A DNA stretch of 19,661 nt from Brevibacterium picturae. Lineage in GTDB: Bacteria > Actinomycetota > Actinomycetes > Actinomycetales > Brevibacteriaceae. Shown here one piece after another: positions 1-7,110 of this stretch. The position numbers were made by a program, and so were the translations under genes. The stretch lies in contig NZ_JAKDJU010000048.1 of the NCBI RefSeq assembly GCF_030453725.1, positions 1 through 19,661 on the forward strand. Reading direction: 5' to 3'. The notes under the pieces are model-generated. The model did no database searches. It was not told the DNA's origin and worked only from the letters and a program-made list of their open reading frames with translations. The first letter of the stretch is position 1, and each line of letters opens with the position of its first letter.

Positions 1-184
1 CAGCGCGGGCCTGGTGGCGCACACCGCTGCCGACGCCCAGTCACGAGTGAGAGATCTCGCCAGCGATCTGCAGTCCGGAGTCGACGCGGGGGAGTTCTCC
101 CAGTCGGACGCGGACAGGGTGCTCGGGGACCTCTCGAGCTACATCAAGGGCGAACGCACCTGGCCCGAACGCTCCGTCGCCTGA
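1..184 (+). CDS. C-terminal end of an unidentified protein (partial)
   Basis: An open frame enters from the left edge (codons from position 2) and stops at TGA 182-184, giving about 60 residues with G/C-rich third positions. The visible tail is charged and looks helical, with the pattern DLASDLQSGVDAGEFSQSDA, and it ends in TWPERSVA. It has no membrane segment and no motif I recognise. In many actinobacteria ligA lies just upstream of gatC, but this tail does not look like the BRCT end of a DNA ligase. The gene is probably a separate unit from gatC, since 160 bases lie between them. The function is unknown because most of the gene is outside the window. Confidence 0.6.
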   Translation, partial: SAGLVAHTAADAQSRVRDLASDLQSGVDAGEFSQSDADRVLGDLSSYIKGERTWPERSVA

Positions 185-302
185 CCTGAGACGCGGACTG
201 TCTCCGCGCTCGCTCGTAACCGGCACCCGCCTCGGCGAAGCTGAGCAATGCTGCTCGGCGAACCTCACATCGGACTCATCAGAACACGTCCGGCAAAGAG
301 AC

Positions 303-308
303 TAGACT
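303..308 (+). promoter_or_regulatory. Possible -10 box for gatCAB
   Basis: TAGACT matches the actinobacterial TANNNT pattern and lies 36 bases before the gatC ATG. That would give a leader of about 30 bases that contains the AAAGG ribosome-binding site (334-338). I see no good -35 box, so the call rests on the -10 and its position. The same hexamer occurs at 3684-3689. Confidence 0.35.
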
Positions 309-344
309 TGCTGACGAGTAAACAGAGACGATGAAAGGCAGGGA

Positions 345-650
345 ATGACGGAGTCCTCCGCAATCACCCCCGAGCAGGTCGAGCATTTGGCTTCGCTGTC
401 TCGGATCGCCATGGGCGAAGACGAGCTGAAGTCGCTCGCCGGTGACCTGAGCACCATTTTGAGCAATGTCGCCAGGGTCAACGAAGTGGCCGGCGACGAC
501 GTACCGGCGACCAGCCACCCGATCGCATTGTCGAACGTGCTGCGCCCCGATGTCGTGGGTGAGACCCTGACCAGCGAGCAGGCTCTGGCCTCGGCCCCGG
601 CCGCGGCCGACGACAAATTCCTCGTCCCGCAGATCCTCGGGGAGGAGTGA
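345..650 (+). CDS. gatC: Asp/Glu-tRNA amidotransferase subunit C
   Basis: GatC is the small scaffold subunit of the cytoplasmic GatCAB complex, which converts mischarged Glu-tRNA(Gln) and Asp-tRNA(Asn) to Gln-tRNA and Asn-tRNA. The 101-residue length is normal for the family. The typical N-terminal pattern ITPEQVEHLASLSRI is followed by a helix and the conserved LRPDVV segment at about residues 66-71. The ATG start is supported by AAAGG at 334-338 with a six-base gap. Its stop overlaps the gatA start (ATGA), so gatC and gatA should be translationally coupled. It is the first gene of the operon. Confidence 0.96.
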   Translation: MTESSAITPEQVEHLASLSRIAMGEDELKSLAGDLSTILSNVARVNEVAGDDVPATSHPIALSNVLRPDVVGETLTSEQALASAPAAADDKFLVPQILGEE

Positions 651-2152
651 TGAGCGAACTGACGCACAAGAGCGCCCTCGAACTCGCCGCAGGTTTGAAA
701 TCCGGCGAGTTCTCCTCCGTCGAGGTGACCCAGGCCCACCTGGATCGCATCCACGCCACCGAAGCCGACTTCGGCTCATTCATCACCGTCACCGATGATC
801 GGGCACTGGAGACAGCCACAGCGGTCGACGCCAAGCGCAGTGCCGGTGACGACGTCCACGCCCTGGCCGGAGTGCCCGTGGCGCTGAAGGACCTCGTCGT
901 CACCGAGGGCGTGCGCACCACCGCCGCCTCGAAGATGCTCGAGAACTGGGTTCCACCCTACGAATCGACCGTGCACAACAAGGTCAAGGCCGCCGGACTC
1001 CCGGTCCTGGGCAAGACCAACCTCGACGAATTCGCCATGGGGTCGACGACCGAGCACTCGGCCTTCGGCACCACCCGCAACCCCTGGAACCTCGATCACG
1101 TGCCCGGCGGCTCCTCCGGCGGTGCCGCTGCGGCACTGGCCGGATATCAGGCCCCGCTGTCCGTCGGCACGGACACCGGCGGCTCGGTGCGACAGCCCGC
1201 CGCGTTCACCGGCACCGTCGGTGTGAAGCCGACCTACGGTTCGATCTCGCGCTTCGGCATCATCGCCATGGCCTCGAGCCTCGATCAGGTCGGCCCGATG
1301 GGCCGCAGCGTCGCCGATGCCGCGGCATTGCACGAACTGCTCGCCGGACACGACCCGCTCGACTCGACCTCGCTGCCGGACCCGGTGGCAGGCTTCGTCT
1401 CCGCGGCACAGACTTCGGACCTGAAGGGCAAGAAGCTCGGCGTCATCAAGCAGCTGCGCGGGGAAGGCTACCAGGACGGGGTCCGCGATGCGTTCTCCGC
1501 TGCCCTCGACGTGGCCGCCGCAGCGGGTGCCGAGATCGTCGAGGTCGACTGCCCGTCGATCTCCTACGCACTCGATGCCTACTACCTCATCATGCCCTCC
1601 GAGGTGTCCTCGAACCTGGCCCGCTACGACGGCATGCGTTACGGACTGCGGATCGAACCCGAATCAGGTCCGGTCACCGCAGAGACGGTCATGGCAGCCA
1701 CCCGTGCGGCCGGCTTCGGCGATGAGGTCAAGCGCCGCATCATCCTCGGCACCTACGCCCTGTCGGCCGGTTACTACGATGCCTACTACGGTTCGGCACA
1801 GAAGATCCGCACCCTGGTGCAGAACGACTTCGCGAAGGCCTTCGAGTCCTGCGACGTCCTCGTCTCACCGACAGCACCGACGACGGCACTGAAATTCGGC
1901 GCCGAGGCGGCATCCGACCCGATGGCTCTCTACCTCGGCGACGTCGCGACGATCCCGGCCAACCTCGCCGGCATCCCCGGACTCTCGTTGCCCGCAGGAT
2001 TGTCCGACGGACTGCCCGTCGGATTCCAGATCCTCGCCCCGGCACGAGAGGACGTAACGATGTACGAGGTGGCCGGCCCGCTCGAGGCCGCCTTGGAAGC
2101 CTCCGGGACTCGTGTGCTCGATACTCTCGCGGAAGGACTGACCACCAAGTGA
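650..2152 (+). CDS. gatA: Asp/Glu-tRNA amidotransferase subunit A
   Basis: GatA is the amidase subunit. It releases ammonia from glutamine and passes it to GatB. The 500 residues fit the family. The amidase-signature catalytic triad is visible: Lys80 (ALKDL), cis-Ser155 in GGSSGG, and Ser179 in TDTGGSVRQP. I chose ATG at 650, which overlaps the gatC stop, because GGAGG (641-645) lies four bases upstream. The in-frame GTG at 647 would leave only one base of spacing. The 3' end overlaps the gatB start. No residue of the core site is missing, so the enzyme should be active. Confidence 0.97.
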   Translation: MSELTHKSALELAAGLKSGEFSSVEVTQAHLDRIHATEADFGSFITVTDDRALETATAVDAKRSAGDDVHALAGVPVALKDLVVTEGVRTTAASKMLENWVPPYESTVHNKVKAAGLPVLGKTNLDEFAMGSTTEHSAFGTTRNPWNLDHVPGGSSGGAAAALAGYQAPLSVGTDTGGSVRQPAAFTGTVGVKPTYGSISRFGIIAMASSLDQVGPMGRSVADAAALHELLAGHDPLDSTSLPDPVAGFVSAAQTSDLKGKKLGVIKQLRGEGYQDGVRDAFSAALDVAAAAGAEIVEVDCPSISYALDAYYLIMPSEVSSNLARYDGMRYGLRIEPESGPVTAETVMAATRAAGFGDEVKRRIILGTYALSAGYYDAYYGSAQKIRTLVQNDFAKAFESCDVLVSPTAPTTALKFGAEAASDPMALYLGDVATIPANLAGIPGLSLPAGLSDGLPVGFQILAPAREDVTMYEVAGPLEAALEASGTRVLDTLAEGLTTK

Positions 2153-3630
2153 AATACGAAGACGCGATCAGAAAATACGATCCGGTCATCGGCATCGAGG
2201 TCCACGTCGAATTGGGCACCGCGACCAAAATGTTCGACGCCGCTCCCAACACCTTCGGCGGCGGACCGAACACCAACATCACCCCCACCTCCCTGGGGCT
2301 GCCGGGCTCCCTTCCCGTCGTCAACGAGAAGGGCGTCGAATACGCGATCAAGATCGGCCTGGCACTGGGCTGCGAGATCGCAGAGACCTGCCGCTTCGCC
2401 CGGAAGAACTACTTCTACCCGGACGTGCCCAAGGACTTCCAGACCAGTCAGTCCGATGAACCCATCGCCTCGGAGGGCGCGGTCGAGGTCGAGCTCGGAG
2501 ACGGAACGATGTTCACTATCCCCGTCGAACGCGCCCACATGGAGGAAGACGCCGGCAAGAACACGCATATCGGCGGCGCCACCGGACGCATCCACGGGGC
2601 CGACCATTCCCTGGTCGACTACAACCGTGCCGGTGTGCCGCTGGTCGAGATCGTGACCCACCCGATCACCGGGACAGGGGATCGGGCCGCCGAGGTGGCC
2701 TCCACCTATGTGCGCACCCTGCGTGACATCTTCCGCGCCGTCGATGTCTCAGAGGCACGCATGGAACAGGGCAACGTCCGTGCCGACGTCAACGTCTCAC
2801 TGCGCGAGAGTCCGGACGCACCGCTGGGCATCCGCACGGAGACGAAGAACGTCAACTCCTTCCGCTCGATCGAGCGTGCGGTCCGCTACGAGATCGCGCG
2901 CCAGGCGACCCGACTCGAAGCCGGAGAGACGATCGTGCAGGAGACCCGTCACTTCCACGAAGGTACGGGGGAGACGTCTTCGGGACGCCCGAAGTCCGAC
3001 GCCGACGACTACCGGTACTTCCCAGAGCCGGATCTCGTGCCCCTCGTGCCCAGCCGAGATTGGGTCGAGGAGCTGCGAGCGACCCTGCCCGAGCTGCCGG
3101 CCCAGAAGCGCCGTCGCCTGGCGGGTGTGTGGGAATTCTCCGATCTGGAGATGCGCGACATCGTCAACGCGGGTCTGCTCGAAGCCATTGAGGAGACCGT
3201 GACCGCCGGTGCGAAGCCCGCAGCGGCACGCAAATGGTGGACCGGTGAGGTGGCCAGGCTGGCCAACCAGAAGGACCGGAATCCTGCCGAGCTCGTCACA
3301 CCGGCTCAGGTTGCTGCCCTGATCGGGCTGATCAACGACGGCAAGCTCAATGACAAGCTCGCCAAGGACGTCCTCACGGCCGTTGCCGACGGAGAAGGCG
3401 ACCCCGCCGAGGTGATGAGTGCCCGTGGTCTCGAGATCGTCGAAGACACCGGAGCTCTCGAAGCGGCCGTGGATGAAGCGATCGCTGCGAACCCCGATGT
3501 GGTCGACAAGATCAAGGGCGGAAAGATGCAGGCCATCGGTGCCCTGATGGGACCGATCATGAAGGCCACCCGCGGTCAGGCCGATGCCGGAAAGGCCAAG
3601 GATCTGATCCTGGCCAAGATCAACGGCTGA
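2149..3630 (+). CDS. gatB: Asp/Glu-tRNA amidotransferase subunit B
   Basis: GatB binds the mischarged tRNA, phosphorylates the side chain with ATP and transfers ammonia from GatA. The 493 residues are of normal length. Family motifs are clear: GIEVHVEL with Glu17 and His19 near the N-terminus, FARKNYFYPDVPK, RAHMEEDAGK, DYNRAGVPLVEIVTHP, RTETKNVNSFRS, and a YqeY-like C-terminal domain ending in ATRGQAD. GTG at 2149 overlaps the gatA stop (GTGA), with GGAAGGA at 2131-2137. In place of the CPVCLGLPG stretch I know from the mycobacterial protein, this one has TPTSLGLPG. It therefore lacks the pair of cysteines there, as some other GatB proteins do. It is the last gene of the operon. Confidence 0.97.
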   Translation: MKYEDAIRKYDPVIGIEVHVELGTATKMFDAAPNTFGGGPNTNITPTSLGLPGSLPVVNEKGVEYAIKIGLALGCEIAETCRFARKNYFYPDVPKDFQTSQSDEPIASEGAVEVELGDGTMFTIPVERAHMEEDAGKNTHIGGATGRIHGADHSLVDYNRAGVPLVEIVTHPITGTGDRAAEVASTYVRTLRDIFRAVDVSEARMEQGNVRADVNVSLRESPDAPLGIRTETKNVNSFRSIERAVRYEIARQATRLEAGETIVQETRHFHEGTGETSSGRPKSDADDYRYFPEPDLVPLVPSRDWVEELRATLPELPAQKRRRLAGVWEFSDLEMRDIVNAGLLEAIEETVTAGAKPAAARKWWTGEVARLANQKDRNPAELVTPAQVAALIGLINDGKLNDKLAKDVLTAVADGEGDPAEVMSARGLEIVEDTGALEAAVDEAIAANPDVVDKIKGGKMQAIGALMGPIMKATRGQADAGKAKDLILAKING

Positions 3631-3670
3631 GTGGCCGCTGGGCTGAGGTGAACAGAACTCAGCATTGATC

Positions 3671-3721
3671 CAGCCACACCCTCTAGACTTGGACACCAAA
3701 GAAGTTCGGAGGGTGTGGCTG
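3671..3721 (+). promoter_or_regulatory. 13-bp perfect inverted repeat around a possible -10 box
   Basis: CAGCCACACCCTC (3671-3683) is repeated exactly in inverted form at 3709-3721, with 25 bases between. As RNA it is a strong hairpin 40 bases after gatB and could end the gatCAB transcript, although no run of U follows. The intervening DNA begins with TAGACT (3684-3689), the same hexamer as before gatC, so it could also be a promoter flanked by an operator for the next gene. The sequence does not decide between these. Confidence 0.5.
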
Positions 3722-3814
3722 TTCACATTCTCACGGGCCGGACGTCGACTTCGCCGGACGTGGAACCGGCGGACATCGGCGCGAGCGTGTCATCCGTGTG
3801 TGGAGGTGAGTGCG

Positions 3815-4888
3815 GTGTCCCAGTCGTGGAAGTCGTTGTGGAAGAGCGAATGCGGGAAAGCGATCCCGATCTATCGTGTCCTGGTGCCCGAAAGCGTCAA
3901 CCAGGGCATCATGAAGGCCTGGAACGCTCGAGGGTATCGCTACACCGCTGGTGCCCCGAGCGCGATCATGCTCACCGGAGGGATGCGCCGGAACCTCTTC
4001 CGCTCCAGTGTCCTGTTCAAGGGCGGCACCGGCGCCGGCACCGCCGTCACAGCGGGCTTCGCGGCGCCCGGCGGTCTGGCGCTGGTGTCCGGTTTCGCCG
4101 ATGCGGCACTGACCTTCGGGGCACTCGGCGGAGTCACCGCAGTGGGCACCGGAGTGTTCGCCGCAGTCACCGGTCCGAAGTACTTCCGTGATCCCAAACG
4201 CCTGAGCCGGAAGAACCGGCAGAAGGTGGGCCAGGCGCAGTGGATCACTCCGGCCTCACTGGGATTCCAACCGGGCCGCAAGGAAGGTCGCGACACCGAC
4301 GAGCAGCGACTGTTCCACCTGGCGGTGGCCATCGCCAGGAAGATCGTGCGCACACGGGCCTGGACCCACCCGATCCTGCGTGATCACGTCTCACGTGTCG
4401 ACCTCGATCACACCGTCGCTTCGATCGGCGTCCGGTTGACCGAACTGGTCCGGCTGCGTGAGGAGATTGAGAGCATCAGGGATGCCGGAACTGCGAAGTC
4501 GGTTGAGACATACCTGTCGAAACTCTCTGTGGCGTTCACATCGATGGCCAATCGTGTGCTGTCGATGCATGAGTACTATGAGCGACTCACCGAACTCGAT
4601 CAGCAGCTCATGCTGCTTCACAATTCCGAACGTTCACGTGAACTCGGCGACAGAGTCCTCGACGTTCTGTCCCGGACAGCTGCCGATGACTCCGCGGACT
4701 GGCAGTTCAGGGAACTGCGGATCGACGCCGAATCGCAGTCATCGGTCATCTCCGGTCTCGTCGCAGAGCTCGACCAGACCGCGGACGACTTCGACGACTT
4801 CGACACACGCCTGGCGGCCGCCCAGGAATCGATTGACGCGCTGGAATCGTCGCCACCTGCTTCGAAGGACGACCGCAGCTTGGAGTGA
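3815..4888 (+). CDS. Unknown protein with membrane hairpin and helical C-terminus
   Basis: I do not recognise this 357-residue protein. The N-terminal 60 residues are hydrophilic and basic, starting MSQSWKSLWKSECGK. Residues about 72-119 are two glycine/alanine-rich hydrophobic stretches, which suggest a short membrane hairpin or glycine zipper. A basic linker (about 121-150) follows. From about residue 165 to the end the protein is mostly charged and helical, with a coiled-coil look (for example RLTELVRLREEIESI) and an acidic tail rich in DD and DF pairs. I chose GTG 3815 because GGAGGTGAG lies at 3802-3810. The frame stays open upstream to 3665 but looks non-coding there. It faces def tail to tail. 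A membrane-anchored structural or stress protein is possible, but that is only a guess. Confidence 0.8.
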   Translation: MSQSWKSLWKSECGKAIPIYRVLVPESVNQGIMKAWNARGYRYTAGAPSAIMLTGGMRRNLFRSSVLFKGGTGAGTAVTAGFAAPGGLALVSGFADAALTFGALGGVTAVGTGVFAAVTGPKYFRDPKRLSRKNRQKVGQAQWITPASLGFQPGRKEGRDTDEQRLFHLAVAIARKIVRTRAWTHPILRDHVSRVDLDHTVASIGVRLTELVRLREEIESIRDAGTAKSVETYLSKLSVAFTSMANRVLSMHEYYERLTELDQQLMLLHNSERSRELGDRVLDVLSRTAADDSADWQFRELRIDAESQSSVISGLVAELDQTADDFDDFDTRLAAAQESIDALESSPPASKDDRSLE

Positions 4889-4903
4889 TCCGAGCACAGT
4901 CAG

Positions 4904-4963
4904 CAGCGCCGAATCGGTGGCGAAACGGTTGCGAACAAGTGCCGAATCAGCGCCGAGTCGGTG
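4904..4963. repeat. Two near-identical 16-bp direct repeats between convergent genes
   Basis: CAGCGCCGAATCGGTG (4904-4919) recurs at 4948-4963 with one change (A to G). Both lie in the 80-base gap between the convergent ends of the unknown gene and def. I see no T-tailed hairpin here, so the place where the two transcripts end is unclear. Confidence 0.5.
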
Positions 4964-4968
4964 TGGGC

Positions 4969-5541
4969 TCAGTGACCGAAGGGATCGGGATCGACACCCG
5001 GCTTCCATGAGCGCCCGGGAACGTTGTACCCGTTGGCAGTCTGCTCCTTCTTCCACTTCTTCGACCAGCGCCTGTCGAGACGATCGACATAGAGCGTGCC
5101 CTGGAGATGGTCGTACTCGTGCTGCATGATGCGGGCGAACCATCCTTCGGCCGTCAGTGACACCGACTGGCCGGTTTCGTCGACCCCGTTGACCGTGACA
5201 CGGTCGGCGCGCTTGAGCGGAAAGTCGAGGCTGGGCACCGAGAGGCATCCTTCGGTCTCATCATCGGGATCCGGATGGGTGTCGGGGACCTTCGAGGCGA
5301 TGAGCAGCGGGTTGATGAAGGTGCCTCGTCTGCGGATTCCGGCATCGTCCTCGGCGTTGTAGACGAAGATGCGCTTTCCCACTCCGATCTGCGGAGCGGC
5401 GAGGCCCACACCGTTGCTGGCATCGAGCGTCTCATGCATATCGGAGACCAGACGTGCGAGCTCCTCGTCGAATTCGGTGATCTTCTCTGCACGCTGATGC
5501 AGCACGGGTTCGCCGTAGATGACGATGGAATGAATAGGCAT
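4969..5541 (-). CDS. def: Peptide deformylase
   Basis: This metalloenzyme removes the formyl group from the N-terminal methionine of new proteins at the ribosome. All three family motifs are present: GVGLAAPQ, EGCLSVP with the metal-binding Cys, and QHEYDH with the two metal-binding His and the catalytic Glu. The ATG at 5541 gives 190 residues starting MPIHSIVIYGEPVLH, the usual start point for the family. TACGAT (5554-5549) lies seven bases before it and could make the mRNA leaderless. A GTG at 5568 would add nine residues and has a strong GGAGGG six bases upstream, so either start could be used. The C-terminus is basic, then rich in Gly and Pro. Confidence 0.93.
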   Translation of the reverse strand: MPIHSIVIYGEPVLHQRAEKITEFDEELARLVSDMHETLDASNGVGLAAPQIGVGKRIFVYNAEDDAGIRRRGTFINPLLIASKVPDTHPDPDDETEGCLSVPSLDFPLKRADRVTVNGVDETGQSVSLTAEGWFARIMQHEYDHLQGTLYVDRLDRRWSKKWKKEQTANGYNVPGRSWKPGVDPDPFGH

Positions 5542-5568
5542 GGGGACAATCGTATCGGCTTTGCCCAC

Positions 5569-5929
5569 CGCGTTCCCTCCGAGGACGGCCTGCTCATCCG
5601 AGTCCGCTTCCGACGCTCCTTTCGCGTGGCACCTTCACGTCGCACTCGAGTCGACGACGAGTATGGCCACGGCCACCTCGGCGTCTCAGATTCGCACCTT
5701 CACAGTGGGGTCGAAAGCCGACAGCGGGGCCGAAATGCCGGCAACGAGGGACGCGGCACCGATATTCGCGCCCGTGATTGTTCAGCGGTTCGCCTGCCTG
5801 AGTCTTCCGATTCCGCCGTCAGATGCGGCTGGTTCATTGCTGATGGCTTGCGTCGGCTTCATATTTCGCCGGAAGCGAACATGGATTGTTGAGCAACCGC
5901 GTGGGGAACATCCGCGAATGTCGCGTGGT
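5569..5929. other. Non-coding stretch between def and the cysK promoter
   Basis: About 360 bases between the divergent genes def and cysK. Open frames here are antisense shadows or an upstream extension of the cysK frame with no protein-like composition. It should hold the def promoter, but I could not pin one down. It is less G/C-rich near 5850-5900. I see no repeat, RNA gene or other feature. Confidence 0.5.
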
Positions 5930-5935
5930 TATGAT
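5930..5935 (+). promoter_or_regulatory. Probable -10 box for cysK
   Basis: TATGAT matches five of six bases of the sigma-70 consensus. A start of transcription near 5942 would give a leader of about 117 bases before cysK. The -35 region (about 5907-5912) has no match to consensus. Confidence 0.5.
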
Positions 5936-5939
5936 GGAG

Positions 5940-6058
5940 ATGAACCGTCTCGGTCCACGAGACGAGGTCAGCAGCTGAAGCCTTTGGCTGGTGGTGACGT
6001 GACATCTTCGTCACAGCCCTCGGTATCGGGCGAACAAATATGCGTGAAAGGACATGTC
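5940..6058 (+). promoter_or_regulatory. Structured 5' leader of cysK (candidate cis-regulatory RNA)
   Basis: Three inverted repeats crowd this leader. CGTCTCG/CGAGACG (5946-5952 with 5958-5964) is a perfect 7-bp hairpin at the expected 5' end. GTGACG/CGTCAC (5994-5999 with 6009-6014) can be extended, after a four-base bulge, by GGCT/AGCC (5986-5989 with 6015-6018). GCCC/GGGC (6016-6019 with 6028-6031) competes with that extension for the same bases. Such a choice of structures is typical of leader regulation. A 12-codon frame (5940-5978, MNRLGPRDEVSS) ends in two serine codons. I could not match it to a SAM riboswitch or any other known class. Confidence 0.35.
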
Positions 6059-6985
6059 TTGACTATCTTCAACAATGTTTCCGAACTGGTCGGCCGCACC
6101 CCGTTGATTCGTGTGAATCAGGCGAGCGAACGCTCTGGCGCGGAGATCGTCGCCAAGCTCGAGTCGTACAATCCCGCGAACTCGGTCAAGGACCGCATCG
6201 GTGTCGCAATGATCGACGCCGCCGAAGCCTCGGGCGACCTCAAGTCGGGCGGAACGATCGTCGAAGCGACCTCCGGCAACACCGGCATCGCGTTGGCGAT
6301 GGTGGGCACCTCGCGTGGATACAAGGTTCTGCTGACCATGCCGGAATCGATGTCGAAGGAACGTCGTGCACTTCTGCGCGCCTTCGGTGCCGAGCTCGTC
6401 CTCACCGATAAGGCCCAGGGTATGAAGGGCGCTGTCGACAAGGCCGAAGAGCTTGCCGCCGAGGGTGCAGTCCTGGTCCGTCAGTTCGAGAACCAGGCCA
6501 ACGCTGATATCCACCGCAGCACCACCGGCCCCGAGATCCTCGCCGACACCGACGGCAAGGTCGACATCTTCGTCTCGGGCATCGGCACCGGCGGAACCAT
6601 CACGGGAGCCGGAGCAGCCCTGCGTGAGGCCAACCCGGACGTCAAGATCGTCGCCGTCGAGCCCGCAGCCTCCCCGCTGCTTTCCGGTGGAGACGCCGGC
6701 CCGCACAAGATCCAGGGACTCGGTGCCAACTTCGTCCCCGGCGTGCTCAACACCAAGATCTACGATGAGGTCATCACCATCGAGAACGAGGAATCCTTCA
6801 CCCGCGCCCGCGAGGTCGCGAAGGAAGAGGGGCTGCTCGTCGGAATCTCGTCCGGTGCCGCGCTCATCGCCGCCGAGCAGCTGGGCGCACGCCCGGAGAA
6901 CGCCGGCAAGCGCATCGTCGTCATTCTGCCCGACTTCGGTGAGCGCTACCTGACCACCCCGCTGTTCGAAGAGTACATGGACTGA
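6059..6985 (+). CDS. cysK: Cysteine synthase A (O-acetylserine sulfhydrylase)
   Basis: CysK is a cytoplasmic PLP enzyme that makes cysteine from O-acetylserine and sulfide, the last step of the pathway started by the nearby cysE product. The 308 residues match the usual 300-310. Motifs: VGRTPLIRV at the N-terminus, SVKDRIG with the PLP lysine, the TSGNTGIALA loop that binds substrate, and the SGIGTGGTITG loop that holds the PLP phosphate. I chose TTG at 6059 because GAAAGGA (6046-6052) lies six bases before it and the protein then starts where the family does. The frame is open far upstream, but that part has no family similarity. cysE follows after 125 bases. Confidence 0.95.
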   Translation: MTIFNNVSELVGRTPLIRVNQASERSGAEIVAKLESYNPANSVKDRIGVAMIDAAEASGDLKSGGTIVEATSGNTGIALAMVGTSRGYKVLLTMPESMSKERRALLRAFGAELVLTDKAQGMKGAVDKAEELAAEGAVLVRQFENQANADIHRSTTGPEILADTDGKVDIFVSGIGTGGTITGAGAALREANPDVKIVAVEPAASPLLSGGDAGPHKIQGLGANFVPGVLNTKIYDEVITIENEESFTRAREVAKEEGLLVGISSGAALIAAEQLGARPENAGKRIVVILPDFGERYLTTPLFEEYMD

Positions 6986-7096
6986 TCAGAAGAACTTCGA
7001 CTGAGCACTGCCTGAGGCAGGGCCCAGTTCTGCGGTGAGGGCGTCAAGCATGTGTTTGGCGCCCTCGCGGCATTGGGGATTGACGATGACGAGCAT
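6986..7096 (-). CDS. Possible small protein antisense to the cysK-cysE gap (36 aa)
   Basis: A minus-strand frame starts at ATG 7096 and stops right at the end of cysK. It starts MLVIVNPQCREGAKHM and ends SGSAQSKFF. The reading looks protein-like, with a hydrophobic start and then an amphipathic helix. About 26 of 36 codons end in G or C. There is no Shine-Dalgarno site, but CAATAT lies six bases before the ATG, the same spacing as the leaderless genes in this window. The GAGGGCG/CGCCCTC inverted repeat (7037-7043 with 7060-7066) lies inside it. I do not recognise the protein. It may be real, a remnant, or chance. Confidence 0.3.
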   Translation of the reverse strand: MLVIVNPQCREGAKHMLDALTAELGPASGSAQSKFF

Positions 7097-7110
7097 GAAG
7101 GAATATTGAG

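Noticed and set aside
41..268. 75-codon minus-strand frame before gatC
   Set aside because: It is antisense to the partial gene at the left edge, has no ribosome-binding site and looks like a shadow.
3715..4191. 158-codon plus-strand frame overlapping the start of the unknown gene
   Set aside because: After about 35 plausible codons it becomes arginine/histidine-rich, as expected for an out-of-frame reading of the real gene.
5540..6058. Upstream extension of the cysK frame by 173 codons
   Set aside because: It overlaps the start of def, has no family similarity or protein-like composition, and a well-placed ribosome-binding site marks TTG 6059 as the start.
5940..6058. SAM riboswitch before cysK
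   Set aside because: The conserved core sequences of SAM-I and SAM-IV riboswitches that I know are not visible; only hairpins without a matching core are present.
7008..7066. Terminator between cysK and cysE
   Set aside because: Two inverted repeats are present (CTGCC/GGCAG and GAGGGCG/CGCCCTC), but neither is followed by a T run, so cysK and cysE may well be on one transcript.
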